This document shows, one piece after another, positions 18,983 through 28,035 of a stretch of DNA of 37,277 bases. Where the stretch lies: contig JAJPJC010000236.1 in NCBI GenBank assembly GCA_021324445.1, positions 1 through 37,277 on the forward strand. Reading direction: 5' to 3'. Each line of letters starts with the position of its first letter. The first letter of the stretch is position 1. The stretch is from Isosphaeraceae bacterium. Its GTDB lineage: Bacteria > Planctomycetota > Planctomycetia > Isosphaerales > Isosphaeraceae. Below the pieces are notes generated by a model that worked only from the letters and a program-made list of their open reading frames with translations, had not been told where the DNA came from and did no database searches. The translations under genes and the position numbers were made by a program.

Positions 18983-21835
18983 ATGAGTGGGATGAGATGC
19001 GGTTGGGCCGGACTCGGCCTGGCGTGGGTGGTCCTGGCCGCACCGGTCGCGCCGGCGGTTGAGGAACCACGGCAACACCAGGTCCCCGAGCTGAAGGTCG
19101 AGCGCTACGCGCTCCCGAACGGCCTGACGGTCCTGCTCCACGAGGATCACAAGACGCCGGTGGTCGCCGTCCAGGTCTACTACAAGGCCGGCTCGAAGGA
19201 TGAGCAGCCGGGCCGGACCGGGTTCGCCCACCTGTTCGAGCACATGATGTTCCTCGGCTCGCAGCACCACGATGAGGATTTCTCCCGTCCCCTGGAGCGG
19301 CTGGGCGCCGAGCACAATGCCACGACCGACGAGGACCGGACCGAGTATTACGAGACGGTCCCCAGCAACGCGTTGGAGCGAACGCTCTGGCTCGAGGCCG
19401 ACCGCATGGGGTTCCTGTTGCCGGCGATGACCGCGCGGAAGCTCGACACCGAGCGCGACGTGGTCAAGAACGAGCGGCGCGAGACCGTCGAGAACGCCCC
19501 GTATGGCCAGGCCGACGAGACGATCCGCGAGGCGCTCTATCCCGAGGGTCACCCGTACCGGCACAGCGTGATCGGCTCGATGGCCGATCTGTCGGCCGCC
19601 GGGCCGGGCGACATCGCGGCCTTCTTCCGGAAATACTACGCCCCGGATAACGCGATTCTCTGCGTCGCCGGCGACTTTGTGCCGGAGCAGGCCCGGCAGT
19701 GGATTGCGCGCTACTTCGGCCGGCTGCCGCGCGGCCCGGAGGTCGCCCGACCCAGGGCCGGCGTGCCCAAGGTGCCGGTCGCGACCCGGATCCAGTTGAC
19801 CGACGATGTGAGCCTGCCCCGCGCCCAGTTGATCTGGCCGACCGTCCCGGCAGGCCACCCCGACGAGCCGGCGCTGGATGTCCTGGCGGCCATCCTGGGC
19901 GGACTGGCCAAGGAGAGCCGGTTGTTCCGCGCGCTGATGTACGACCGCCAGCTCGCGGCGAGCGTGACCGCCGAACATCCCACCCACCTGCTGGCCGGCA
20001 CCTTCGAGGTCGAGCTGTACGCCCATCCCGATCGGAAGCTGCACGAGCTGGTCAAGCTCGCCGACGCCGAGCTCGAGCGACTGAAGCGCGACGGTCCCAC
20101 CGCGCTGGAGGTCCGCAAGGCCCAGAATGAGCGGGAGAGCGGGCTGATCCTGGGTCTCCAATCGGTGACGCGCAAGGCCGCCGTCTTCACCGAATACCTG
20201 GCCATGCTCGGTGATCCCCTGGCCTATCGGACCGAGCTGACCAAGGTCTTCGCGGTCACGCCGGCCGATGTGCAGCGCGTGGCTCGGCAGTACCTTGGAG
20301 CCAACCGCATCGAGCTCGACATCTTCCCGGGCGATCCGGCGGCGCGGCTGCCGGAGGCGGGCCAGGACCGGGCCAAGCCGGCGCCGACGGCTGCTCCGGA
20401 GGCGGTTCCCCCGCCTGCGGCGGTCCAGGACGACTTCAACCGCTCGGCCATGCCCCCGCTCGGCCCGACTCCCCATTACCAGCCTCCCCGGTTCCAGCGG
20501 CGCCGGCTGTCCAACGGACTGGAGCTGCGGATCGTGGAGCGGCACGAGCTGCCGATCGTGACGGTCGACCTGGTGGTCAAGGCCGGCGAGACCTCCACCC
20601 CCAAGGGAAAGGAGGGCCTGGCTTCGCTCGCCGCCAGCCTGCTCGACGAAGGGACCAAGTCCCGCAGCGCGCTCCAACTGGCCGGCGAGCTGGCCGAGAT
20701 CGGGGCCTCGCTCCAGGCCGGGGGTGACCTGGAATCGAGTACGGTCAACCTGACGACCCTGACGCGGCACCTGGACCACGCGCTGGACCTGTTCGCCGAT
20801 GTGCTCACCAACCCCTCGTTCCCCGCCCAGGAGCTGGACCGGCTCAAGCTCCAGCGGCTGGCGCAGCTCAAGGCGCGTACCGATGACCCCGAGGAGACCG
20901 CCGCGGCGGTCTTCCCTCGGTTGATCTATGGGCCGGACCATCCCTACGGCCGTCCCGACCTCGGGACGGCCGAGTCGGTCCGGTCGATCACGCGGGACGA
21001 CGTGCTGGCCTTCCACCGGCGGATCCTGGTGCCGGGCCTGGCCGTGCTGGTTGTGGTGGGCGATGTGCGGCCGGATGCGATCACCGCTGCCCTGGAGTCC
21101 CGCCTGGCCGCCTGGGCCGCCGGCCCGGTCCCGCCGGCTCCGTCGCTCGAGCCCCTGCCCGCGCCTCCCCAGGGCCGGCCGGTCTCTCTCATCGACAAGC
21201 CGGCCGCGGCGCAGTCGGTCCTCACCGTCGGCCGCATCGGCGCCGCGCGGAAATCCCCGGATTTCTCCGCCCTGACCGTCCTGAATGCGATCCTGGGCGG
21301 TCAGTTCGCCAGCCGGATCAACCGGAACCTCCGCGAAGAGAAGGGGTACAGCTACGGGGCCGACTCGAGCTTCTCCTTCGACCGCGGTCCGGGCCCCTTC
21401 GAGGCGCGGGCCACCGTCGAGACCTCGGTGACCAAGGAATCGCTGGTCGAGTTGTTCAAGGAGCTCACCGACATCGCCGGCAGCCGCCCGGTCACCGACG
21501 CCGAGCTGGCCTTCGCCAAGGAGCGGCTCATCCTGGGTTTCCCCAGCCGGTTCGAGACGACCTTCGGCGTCGCCGGCCATGTCGCCAACCTGGTCGCTTA
21601 CGACTTGCCCGACGACGAGCTCGACCGCTACCAGGCCCGGATCGAGGCACTCACCCGGGCCGACATCGACCGCGTCGCCAAGCAGTATATCACGCCGGAG
21701 TCCATGACGATCCTGATCGTGGGCGACCGCGCCCAGGTCGAGGGACCGCTCAAGAGCCTCCCCTGGATCAAGGCCATCCGCCGGCTCGACGCCGAAGGCA
21801 ATCCCTTGCCCCGCCCCATTGCGAGCGAGCCCTGA
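18983..21835 (+). CDS. M16 family zinc metalloprotease, two-domain (pitrilysin/processing-peptidase type)
   Basis: The product has 950 residues. Residues 1-26 form a Sec signal peptide, so it acts outside the cytoplasm. The first half is the active M16 unit: FAHLFEHMMFLGS carries the inverted zinc motif HxxEH (His83, Glu86, His87), with further acidic ligands expected near RRETVENAPYGQADE. The second half (from about 500, LSNGLELRIVERHELPIVTVD) repeats the fold, but the equivalent helix reads GLASLAASLLDEG and has lost the zinc residues, as is normal for the non-catalytic partner domain. A Pro/Ala-rich linker (about 450-490) joins the halves. GGAGGG lies about 7 bases before the ATG. The gene stands alone. 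Confidence 0.94.
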   Translation: MSGMRCGWAGLGLAWVVLAAPVAPAVEEPRQHQVPELKVERYALPNGLTVLLHEDHKTPVVAVQVYYKAGSKDEQPGRTGFAHLFEHMMFLGSQHHDEDFSRPLERLGAEHNATTDEDRTEYYETVPSNALERTLWLEADRMGFLLPAMTARKLDTERDVVKNERRETVENAPYGQADETIREALYPEGHPYRHSVIGSMADLSAAGPGDIAAFFRKYYAPDNAILCVAGDFVPEQARQWIARYFGRLPRGPEVARPRAGVPKVPVATRIQLTDDVSLPRAQLIWPTVPAGHPDEPALDVLAAILGGLAKESRLFRALMYDRQLAASVTAEHPTHLLAGTFEVELYAHPDRKLHELVKLADAELERLKRDGPTALEVRKAQNERESGLILGLQSVTRKAAVFTEYLAMLGDPLAYRTELTKVFAVTPADVQRVARQYLGANRIELDIFPGDPAARLPEAGQDRAKPAPTAAPEAVPPPAAVQDDFNRSAMPPLGPTPHYQPPRFQRRRLSNGLELRIVERHELPIVTVDLVVKAGETSTPKGKEGLASLAASLLDEGTKSRSALQLAGELAEIGASLQAGGDLESSTVNLTTLTRHLDHALDLFADVLTNPSFPAQELDRLKLQRLAQLKARTDDPEETAAAVFPRLIYGPDHPYGRPDLGTAESVRSITRDDVLAFHRRILVPGLAVLVVVGDVRPDAITAALESRLAAWAAGPVPPAPSLEPLPAPPQGRPVSLIDKPAAAQSVLTVGRIGAARKSPDFSALTVLNAILGGQFASRINRNLREEKGYSYGADSSFSFDRGPGPFEARATVETSVTKESLVELFKELTDIAGSRPVTDAELAFAKERLILGFPSRFETTFGVAGHVANLVAYDLPDDELDRYQARIEALTRADIDRVAKQYITPESMTILIVGDRAQVEGPLKSLPWIKAIRRLDAEGNPLPRPIASEP

Positions 21836-21969
21836 GCCGAACAGGAGCGAGGCGACCCGGAACCGGCCACCGGATGGGATTCCGCGATTGCACCAGTCCC
21901 GGGTCTCCCGGTGCCGCCGACCACCCAAACCCCGACAGGAACCACCGTGGTTTCGCGGAAAGGACGCTG

Positions 21970-22549
21970 TTAACCCCACCCTTGCCACAAGCAGTCCGCC
22001 TTGGCCTTCCCTTCCAGCACCTTGACGCAGCTTTCCCACGCGGTCGTCTCGACACGGTGGTATCGGATCTCGAACGGATGCTGCCTGGGGACCGCGTCGA
22101 TGAGACTCCTGACCTTCCTGGGCTCCGAGCGCGACCTCGACCCAGAGGTCTTCGAGGACGTCGGGGACCTGTCCGAACCGGTCATAGATCTCCCGTAGCC
22201 GCGCGGAGAGCAGATGGTGGACCCGGTCCTCGATCGAGTCCTTGTACCTCATGTTGTCGATGTCGACCGCATCGGAGATCCGCTTGAAGCGAGGGATGCG
22301 CCCCTTGCGCTGCTCGAGGCGGGTCGGGTTCCAGGGGAGGTCGAGGTTGATCAGGGTGCCCGGCGTCTGGAGGTTCAGCCCCTCGGAGGCCGCGTCGGTG
22401 CCGGGGAGCAAGCGCGCGTCCCCCGAGCGGACCATCGGCTTGAGCTGCTGGCGCGTCATCCGCGCAGACTGGCCATCTCGAATCAGGCCGGATCGACACG
22501 CGCCGGCGTAGACCCCGATGGGGACCTTGGGCAAGTCGCCAATCACCAA
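21970..22549 (-). pseudogene. Remnant of the C-terminal part of a SNF2-type helicase, truncated and frameshifted
   Basis: About 190 residues of helicase sequence remain on the minus strand. They begin abruptly at VPIGVYAGACRSGLIRDGQ and include motif V (RLLPGTDAASEGLNLQ) and motif VI (WNPTRLEQRKGRI), then DNMRYKDSIEDRVHHLLS. Near 22115-22135 the frame shifts, and the end of the protein continues in another frame as KVRSLIDAVPRQHPFEIRYH through VKVLEGKAKADCLWQGWG and a TAA at 21970. All N-terminal motifs (Walker A, DEAH) are missing. The pattern resembles the large SNF2-like helicases I associate with phage defence loci such as DISARM; that link is from memory and tentative. In motif VI the usual IQRIGQ has become IPRFKR, a further sign of decay. 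Confidence 0.75.
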
Positions 22550-22981
22550 TCACGGCCAGAGGCCGTGGTAGGAGGAAGGCCCCCCCGAGGGGGCCGATTG
22601 CCTGAGCTAGCCCCCGCTGGGGGCGAAGAGATCAACCGGACCCGGCCCCTCCGCGATGCTCGGCAACGGCTTCTCCTCCGCTGACGTCCCGGGGGAAAAC
22701 CTCCATCGACGAATTATTGTTTGTTTGTGGATTTCGTCGCAGCCCATTCCGTTTTTGCCTGCCGGGGGAATCCAGGCCAGGCCCGATCAGCACGGTGGGA
22801 TCGTCAACCGCAACCCGAGCAAGGCCGGCCCGGCCAGCCGGGACCGGGTCCGACGATGGAAGGAAAGTCGGGCTTGGCCGCGCGGCCGGCTTACGAGCCG
22901 GTTGCGGCCGGTCCGAGATCGGCCTACACTCGATCGCGGTTCGAGCACGTGGTCACCACACCATCCAGGCGAGGCCGACCG
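22550..22981. other. Intergenic region after helicase remnant
   Basis: This stretch of about 430 bases has no convincing gene. It contains a GC hairpin (GGCCCCCCCGAGGGGGCC, about 22579-22596) and short repeats of a GGTGATTGG/GTGATTGG kind next to the helicase break point, which may be the scar of the deletion that removed the helicase N-terminus. The agmatine deiminase promoter should be here, but I could not assign it. Confidence 0.4.
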
Positions 22982-24082
22982 ATGGACCCGACACCCGCCC
23001 AGCTCGGATATCGGATGCCGGCGGAATGGGAGCCGCACGCGGCGACCTGGATCGCCTGGCCCCACAACCGCGACGACTGGCCTGGTAAGTTCGCGCCGAT
23101 CCCCTGGGTCTACACCGAGATCGTCCGCCACTTGTGTCGGGTCGAGCTGGTGCACATCGTGGTCCAGAGCCGGGCCCTGAAGCGCCGGGCGGCCGATCGC
23201 CTCGACGCCGTCGGGGTCGATTGGAATCGGGTCCGGTTCTTCAAGGCGGCCACGGACCGGGTCTGGCTCCGCGACTCGGGTCCGACCTTCGTCGTCCGGG
23301 ACGAGGCGGCGGCTGACGATCCGGCCCGCCTGGGTCTGATCGAGTGGAAGTTCAATGCCTGGGCCAAGTACGACAACTCTCGCCAGGACCGCCGCCTCCC
23401 GCGCCGGCTGGCAAAATGGCTGAATCTGCCGCGATGGGTGCCGCGAGTGGAGCAGGGGGGGCATCGCGTCCGCGTCGTGATGGAAGGCGGCGCGATTGAC
23501 GTCAACGGCCGCGGCAGCCTGCTGACCACCGAGGAATGCCTGCTCGGCGAGGTCCAGGCCCGCAACCCGGGTCTCGATCGCGCGGCCCTGGAGCAGGTCT
23601 TCGCCGATTACTTGGGGATTCGCCACGTCGTCTGGCTCGGCAGGGGAATTACCGGCGACGACACCCACGGCCATGTCGACGATCTGGCGCGGTTCGTCGA
23701 TCCCCGCACCGTCGTCACGGTCGTGGAGCCCCGCGCCGACGACGCCAACCACGAGCCGCTCCAGGAGAACCTCCGCCGTTTGCAGCAAGCCCACGACCAG
23801 GATGGGCAGCCGCTCCGCGTCGTAGAACTGCCCATGCCGCGGCCGGTGATCTTCGACGGCCAGCGGCTCCCGGCCAGCTATGCCAACTTCTACATCGCCA
23901 ACGGCCTGGTACTCGTGCCGACCTTCAACGACCCGGCCGACCGGATCGCGCTGGAGACGATGGCGCAGCTCTTCCCCGATCGCGAGGTCGTGGGGATCCA
24001 CAGTCTCGACCTGGTCCTGGGCCTGGGGACCTTGCACTGCCTCTCGCAGCAACAGCCGGCGGGATCGATCTCCATCTCCTGA
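22982..24082 (+). CDS. aguA: Agmatine deiminase (porphyromonas-type peptidyl-arginine deiminase family)
   Basis: The enzyme converts agmatine to N-carbamoylputrescine and ammonia, a step toward putrescine. The 366 residues show MPAEWEPHAATWIAWPHNRDDWPGK at the start, DRVWLRDSGPTFVV (guanidine-group binding), VVMEGGAIDVNGRGSLLTTEEC, GDDTHGHVDDLARFV with the catalytic His, and GLGTLHCLSQQQPAG with the nucleophilic Cys (about 353), so the active site is complete. The ATG at 22982 follows GCGAGG and matches family starts; the open frame upstream to 22721 is low-complexity and has no support. The usual partner N-carbamoylputrescine amidase is not adjacent. Family members that act on peptidyl-arginine have long extra domains, absent here. 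Confidence 0.93.
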   Translation: MDPTPAQLGYRMPAEWEPHAATWIAWPHNRDDWPGKFAPIPWVYTEIVRHLCRVELVHIVVQSRALKRRAADRLDAVGVDWNRVRFFKAATDRVWLRDSGPTFVVRDEAAADDPARLGLIEWKFNAWAKYDNSRQDRRLPRRLAKWLNLPRWVPRVEQGGHRVRVVMEGGAIDVNGRGSLLTTEECLLGEVQARNPGLDRAALEQVFADYLGIRHVVWLGRGITGDDTHGHVDDLARFVDPRTVVTVVEPRADDANHEPLQENLRRLQQAHDQDGQPLRVVELPMPRPVIFDGQRLPASYANFYIANGLVLVPTFNDPADRIALETMAQLFPDREVVGIHSLDLVLGLGTLHCLSQQQPAGSISIS

Positions 24083-24288
24083 ACCGGCCACGGCCTGGAC
24101 GACGACGCCCTTGCGCGGTGCGCCGTGCCGGGCAGGGGCTTGATCCACCCCGGGGCATCTGGGCGATAATGGCAGGAGCGCCGCCGGCACGTCACGACGG
24201 GACCGATTCCCGGGCTGGGTTCTCGCCCCAGGGCGCGCCCTGGCCTCGATCCGTGCTCGCAGCGCAGCCTCCTTGTTGAGTGTGGATC

Positions 24289-25794
24289 ATGGCCAAGCAC
24301 CGCCCCTCCCGCCCCAAGGGACATTCCTCGGACGGGCCTTCGTCTGGACACAAACGGCGCTCGGGGTCCGGTCCGGGCCCGCGCCGCCGATCCGCGGGCG
24401 CCGCCCGGGCGCGGAAGGACCTTGCACAACCCCAGACGGACTCGCAACGCAGGGGCCCCGAGCGCCCGCCCGCCGAGCCGTCCGCGTCGCGTGCCGAGCC
24501 GGGCAAGCCCGAGCGGCTCCAGAAGGTCCTGGCGCAGGCGGGACTGGGCTCGCGGCGCGGCTGCGAGGAGCTGGTCCTCCAGGGACGGGTCACCGTCGAC
24601 GGCCAGGTCATCCGCCAGCTCGGCACGCGGGTCGACCCGGCGCGGGCGCGGATCGCCGTCGACGGTGAGCCGATCCGGCTGGAGCCGGTCGTGTATTTCG
24701 CCGTCAACAAGCCCAAGGGTTACGTCTCGACCAATTTCGATCCCGCCGGCCGCCCCCGGGTCGTCGATCTCCTCCCCGAGATCCCCGAGCGGGTCTACAC
24801 CGTCGGGCGGCTGGACGAGGACAGCACCGGCTTGATGATCCTGACCAATGACGGCGAGCTGGCCAACCGGCTGGCGCATCCCCGGTTCGGCGTCGCCAAG
24901 ACGTACCGGGCGCAGGTCGCCGGCCTGCCGGGCCCGGAAACGATCGCGAAGCTAACCGAGGGGATCTGGCTGGCTGAGGGGAAGGTCCGCGTCCAGCGTG
25001 CCCGGGTCATCGGCCACCACGGCCAGGCGACCTGGCTCGAATTGGTCCTGGCCGAGGGCAAGAAGCGCGAGATCCGCCGGATGCTGGCCAAGCTCGGGCA
25101 CAAGGTCATGGCGCTGAACCGCGTCGCCATCGGCCCGATCACGCTCAAGGGGCTGGCGGTCGGCGAATGCCGCCGACTGGCGCGCCACGAAGTCGACCTG
25201 CTCCAGAAGGTCGCCGCCGGCATCGCGGTGTCCGCCCCGCGCTTCGCCGACGCCGAGCCCGCGCACGGGCCGCGGCGCGATGCCCAGGGTGCGCGGCCAC
25301 GCCCAGGGCAGCCCGATCGACGGGCGCGGGCACAGAGCACCGGCCCGAATCGGCCGCCGCGCCGGCCGGACTCCTCCCGCCGGCCAACCCGCCACACCGG
25401 ACCGCTCCCGGCTCGAGCGCAACAGGGCCGTACCCCGACTGCGCCGCCCCACGGCGCCCCGGCAGCTCGACCCCCCAGCGGCCGCACAGTCGAGGCCGGC
25501 ACGCCCGCCGCAAAGCGGACCAGCCCGCCCGGTCGGACCAAGCGGCCGCCCGGTGGCCTGAAGCACCCGCGCCCGGCAGCGCCCGCGCCCGCGCCGCCGG
25601 AGGAGGCAGTGCCGCGTCGCCGCATCATCGGCCCGGGGCGCCTCCGGTCCACTCCGGACCCGGGCCGGACCCCGGCCGGCCCGCCCGGTCGGAAACGCCC
25701 CGCACCGAGGAAGCCTCGACCCCCGCGCGGAGCGCTGGGGCCCGGGCCGCGGCCGGCGCCCCGCACCGAGAACCCTGAGGACTCTCATTCATGA
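24289..25794 (+). CDS. rluB: rRNA pseudouridine synthase (RsuA/RluB family) with long disordered tail
   Basis: The product has 501 residues, about twice the family norm. Residues 1-72 are a basic, disordered head. An S4 RNA-binding domain follows (ERLQKVLAQAGLGSRRGCEEL, about 75-125), then the synthase: AVNKPKGYVSTNFD and TVGRLDEDSTGLMILTNDGE, with Asp176 as the catalytic residue, then GKKREIRRMLAKLGHKV. From about residue 315 the last ~185 residues are almost only Pro, Arg, Ala, Gly, Ser and Thr, with no fold. The enzyme should modify a uridine in 23S (RluB) or 16S (RsuA) rRNA; which one cannot be told. The ATG at 24289 is chosen over a GTG three codons earlier. Its stop overlaps the start of pyrK (ATGA). 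Confidence 0.9.
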   Translation: MAKHRPSRPKGHSSDGPSSGHKRRSGSGPGPRRRSAGAARARKDLAQPQTDSQRRGPERPPAEPSASRAEPGKPERLQKVLAQAGLGSRRGCEELVLQGRVTVDGQVIRQLGTRVDPARARIAVDGEPIRLEPVVYFAVNKPKGYVSTNFDPAGRPRVVDLLPEIPERVYTVGRLDEDSTGLMILTNDGELANRLAHPRFGVAKTYRAQVAGLPGPETIAKLTEGIWLAEGKVRVQRARVIGHHGQATWLELVLAEGKKREIRRMLAKLGHKVMALNRVAIGPITLKGLAVGECRRLARHEVDLLQKVAAGIAVSAPRFADAEPAHGPRRDAQGARPRPGQPDRRARAQSTGPNRPPRRPDSSRRPTRHTGPLPARAQQGRTPTAPPHGAPAARPPSGRTVEAGTPAAKRTSPPGRTKRPPGGLKHPRPAAPAPAPPEEAVPRRRIIGPGRLRSTPDPGRTPAGPPGRKRPAPRKPRPPRGALGPGPRPAPRTENPEDSHS

Positions 25795-26690
25795 CGAGGC
25801 TGGTGCCGATCGTGGAGAACCGCCCGATCGCGCGCGACACCTACCGGCTCCGACTGGAGGACGCGGCCATCGCCCGGACCATCCGGCCGGGCCAGTTCGT
25901 GATGATTCGCCCGGCGTCGGACGGGGCGAGCGACCCGCTCCTCGGTCGCCCGCTGGCCTTGTACGAGGTGATCGCCGACTCGACCGGTGCCGCCGCGGCC
26001 TTCGACATCGTGTATCTCGTGGTCGGGCGCGGCACGGCCGCCCTGAGCCGGCGCCGGCCGGGTGAGCGGCTGGCGGTCTGGGGACCGCTGGGCATCGGCT
26101 TTGGTCCGCCTCCGGCCGGCGCGGTCCTCCTGGTGGCAGGCGGCATCGGTCAGACGCCGTTCCTGGCCCTGGGCCGCTGGTGGCTCGGCCAGGCCCGTTA
26201 CGGTGCGGAGCCGCTGGAACCGGCGCGGGTGCACGGGCCTCCCGCCCGGGTCGGTCCGACCCAGGGGGCGGACACCGGTGTCACCGCGATCACGCTCCTC
26301 TACGGGGTTCGGACCGCTGCGTTCCTGGCCGGCATCGAGGACTTCCGCGCCGCCGGCATGGGCGTCGAAGTGGCGACGGACGACGGCTCGGCCGGGCACC
26401 GCGGCTTCGTCACCGAGTTGTTGGCCCGCCGCCTCGAGCGGGGCGAGCGGCCGGCCAAGGTCATCGGCTGCGGGCCGCCCGCCATGCTGGCCGCACTCGC
26501 GAGCCTGGTCGCGCGCCACGGCGTCGCCTGCGACGTCGCCCTGGAGAATCACATGGCCTGCGGCTTCGGAGCCTGCTTCAGTTGCGTGGCGCCGCTCCGT
26601 CAAGCCGACGGCTCGACCGACCTCCGCCGCGTCTGCGTCGAGGGGCCGGTCGTCCCCGCCGAGCGCGTGGATTGGTCCTCGGTCCTTTAG
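25791..26690 (+). CDS. pyrK: Dihydroorotate dehydrogenase electron transfer subunit
   Basis: PyrK passes electrons from dihydroorotate dehydrogenase (PyrD type 1B) to NAD+ through FAD and a [2Fe-2S] cluster, in pyrimidine synthesis. The 299 residues have an FAD-binding barrel (RPGQFVMIRPASD, then GRPLALYEV, with GRGTAALSRRRPGERLAVWGPLG), an NAD-binding half (LLVAGGIGQTPF, then VIGCGPPAML) and the cluster site ENHMACGFGACFSCVAP, giving Cys257, Cys262, Cys265 and Cys282. Residues ~140-165 are an extra Pro/Gly-rich loop. The gene overlaps rluB by four bases, so translation is probably coupled. No pyrD is adjacent in the window. Related proteins serve other oxidoreductases, but the cluster signature favours PyrK. 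Confidence 0.9.
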   Translation: MTRLVPIVENRPIARDTYRLRLEDAAIARTIRPGQFVMIRPASDGASDPLLGRPLALYEVIADSTGAAAAFDIVYLVVGRGTAALSRRRPGERLAVWGPLGIGFGPPPAGAVLLVAGGIGQTPFLALGRWWLGQARYGAEPLEPARVHGPPARVGPTQGADTGVTAITLLYGVRTAAFLAGIEDFRAAGMGVEVATDDGSAGHRGFVTELLARRLERGERPAKVIGCGPPAMLAALASLVARHGVACDVALENHMACGFGACFSCVAPLRQADGSTDLRRVCVEGPVVPAERVDWSSVL

Positions 26691-26798
26691 TCCTTGGGGT
26701 GCGGCGCCGAGCGCCGCGTCGGGATCACAGGTCCCGAGACCTTGGCCGTGCCGGCCCGGCCAGCAAGATGGGCCGTGCCACGATCGACCAAGGACTAA
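26687..26798. repeat. Inverted repeat between convergent genes
   Basis: TTAGTCCTTGG (26687-26697) is matched by CCAAGGACTAA (26788-26798); with one bulged T the match extends to GGTCC on the outer side. The repeat begins at the pyrK stop and ends just before the end of the convergent UVR gene. It could be a shared transcript end or a small mobile repeat; its inner 90 bases hold further GC-rich hairpins. Confidence 0.5.
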
Positions 26799-26805
26799 GG
26801 ACCAC

Positions 26806-27582
26806 TCAGCGTCGCGCCTTGGCCTGGGCGCGGATCTGGTCGCGGAGCCGGGCGGCCTGCTCGTAGTCCTCACGGGCGACGGCCTCGTCGAGCTGTTCGC
26901 GCAAGGTCTTCTCAACCGAGAAGTTCTTGCGGATTTCTTCTTCGATGCCGCGGAGCGATTCGATCAGGGCCGGGTTGGGCGACTCGGACGGGTCGTGTTC
27001 TTCCCACCAGGTGCGCTGATGCGCGCCGAGCCGGTCGACCCCGTCGCGCAGGGCGTCGATCGCCTCCTCGGGGCGGCGGCGTTCCAGGGCCAGTGCCGTG
27101 GCGGCCTGGGTGCGGTGGAACAGGACTGGCCCGCGGAACTGCTCGTGCGAGGCGATATAGTCGTCCTCGCAGCCGTGCCGGCGGATGAAGTCCATCAAGG
27201 CCAGCGTGTGGTCGGCGTCCTGGATGGCCTTGTCATAGCGGCGCAGGGCCAGCCAGGCCACGCGGCGATGGTAGTACTGGATGAACTCGCGGTCGGCCTC
27301 GGAGCGCTGGTGCGCCGACATCATCCAGGGGGGGGCCTTGCCGCCGGTGGACTGGCCGCGTCCCGCCGCGCTGTGCCGCAAGTAATCGAGGTATGTCAAG
27401 AACCCGTGGGGGCGCAGGCCGTCGGGTCGTCCCCCGACTTCCAGTTGGAGCACCCCCAGCTCGATCCGGATCTGCAAGACCATGCGCCCGTCGCGCGCGC
27501 GGACTTCGCGGGCCAAGATCTCCCCAGGCTCGGGGTCATACGGCCAACCCTGGATCACGTCATCCAAGTCCCGTCGCATCAT
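26806..27582 (-). CDS. UVR-motif protein with helical repeat region
   Basis: The product has 258 residues. The last ~45 (LRGIEEEIRKNFSVEKTLREQLDEAVAREDYEQAARLRDQI) are a UvrB/UvrC-type helical hairpin, the segment through which UvrB and UvrC pair and which also occurs in Clp regulators. The middle is helical with TPR-like content (YHRRVAWLALRRYDKAIQDADHTLALMDFI, then RRRPEEAIDALRDGV). The N-terminus (RRDLDDVIQGWPYDPEPGEILAREVRARDGRMVLQIRIELGVLQLEV) looks like a small beta domain. Two tandem ATGs at 27582 and 27579 follow GGGG; the open frame farther upstream is Arg/Gly low-complexity and is excluded. It may act as a protein adaptor. No nuclease residues are seen. Confidence 0.75.
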   Translation of the reverse strand: MMRRDLDDVIQGWPYDPEPGEILAREVRARDGRMVLQIRIELGVLQLEVGGRPDGLRPHGFLTYLDYLRHSAAGRGQSTGGKAPPWMMSAHQRSEADREFIQYYHRRVAWLALRRYDKAIQDADHTLALMDFIRRHGCEDDYIASHEQFRGPVLFHRTQAATALALERRRPEEAIDALRDGVDRLGAHQRTWWEEHDPSESPNPALIESLRGIEEEIRKNFSVEKTLREQLDEAVAREDYEQAARLRDQIRAQAKARR

Positions 27583-28035
27583 GGACCCCGTCCTCTCCCG
27601 TCCCCATCGGCCCCGGCCACTGCCCCCGCCCCCGGGCACGCCGCAGCGCCCCGACGCGGCGCGGCGGGACGAGGTATCAGGCCGGGAGCTGGCCGAGCCC
27701 AGTCGAGCCAACCTGTCTCCCTGTCTCCGCCGCACCGATGGGATTCGACGCGCCCGAGTCCGCCCGTCCCAACTCTCAATTCTATCACTCCACCCCCACC
27801 GAATCCTACTGGGCTGCGCGCGATGACGCTTCCGAGCCCCGCGTGTTCGACCGGGGCAACATCTTGACTTTGCCCTTTTGTCCGTGGTCCGTTGGCCGTG
27901 GTCCGTGGTTCGCTTCGCGGGCTGACCTGACCAGCGTGGCCCGAGCAGCCCGCGGCACTCGAAGAGGGCAGCCGAGGACGCACCGGAGCGGCAGCTCCCT
28001 CAACGGACAACGAACAAACGGACAAAAGGACAAAC

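Noticed and set aside
18887..22549. Very long antisense open frame (over 1200 codons) across the M16 protease gene
   Set aside because: It is the shadow of a high-GC gene on the other strand; only its first ~170 codons (the helicase remnant) look like protein, and the rest is His/Gln/Arg/Gly-rich noise.
22721..22981. Upstream extension of agmatine deiminase
   Set aside because: The 87 extra codons do not resemble the family, whose N-terminus fits the ATG at 22982 with its own ribosome site.
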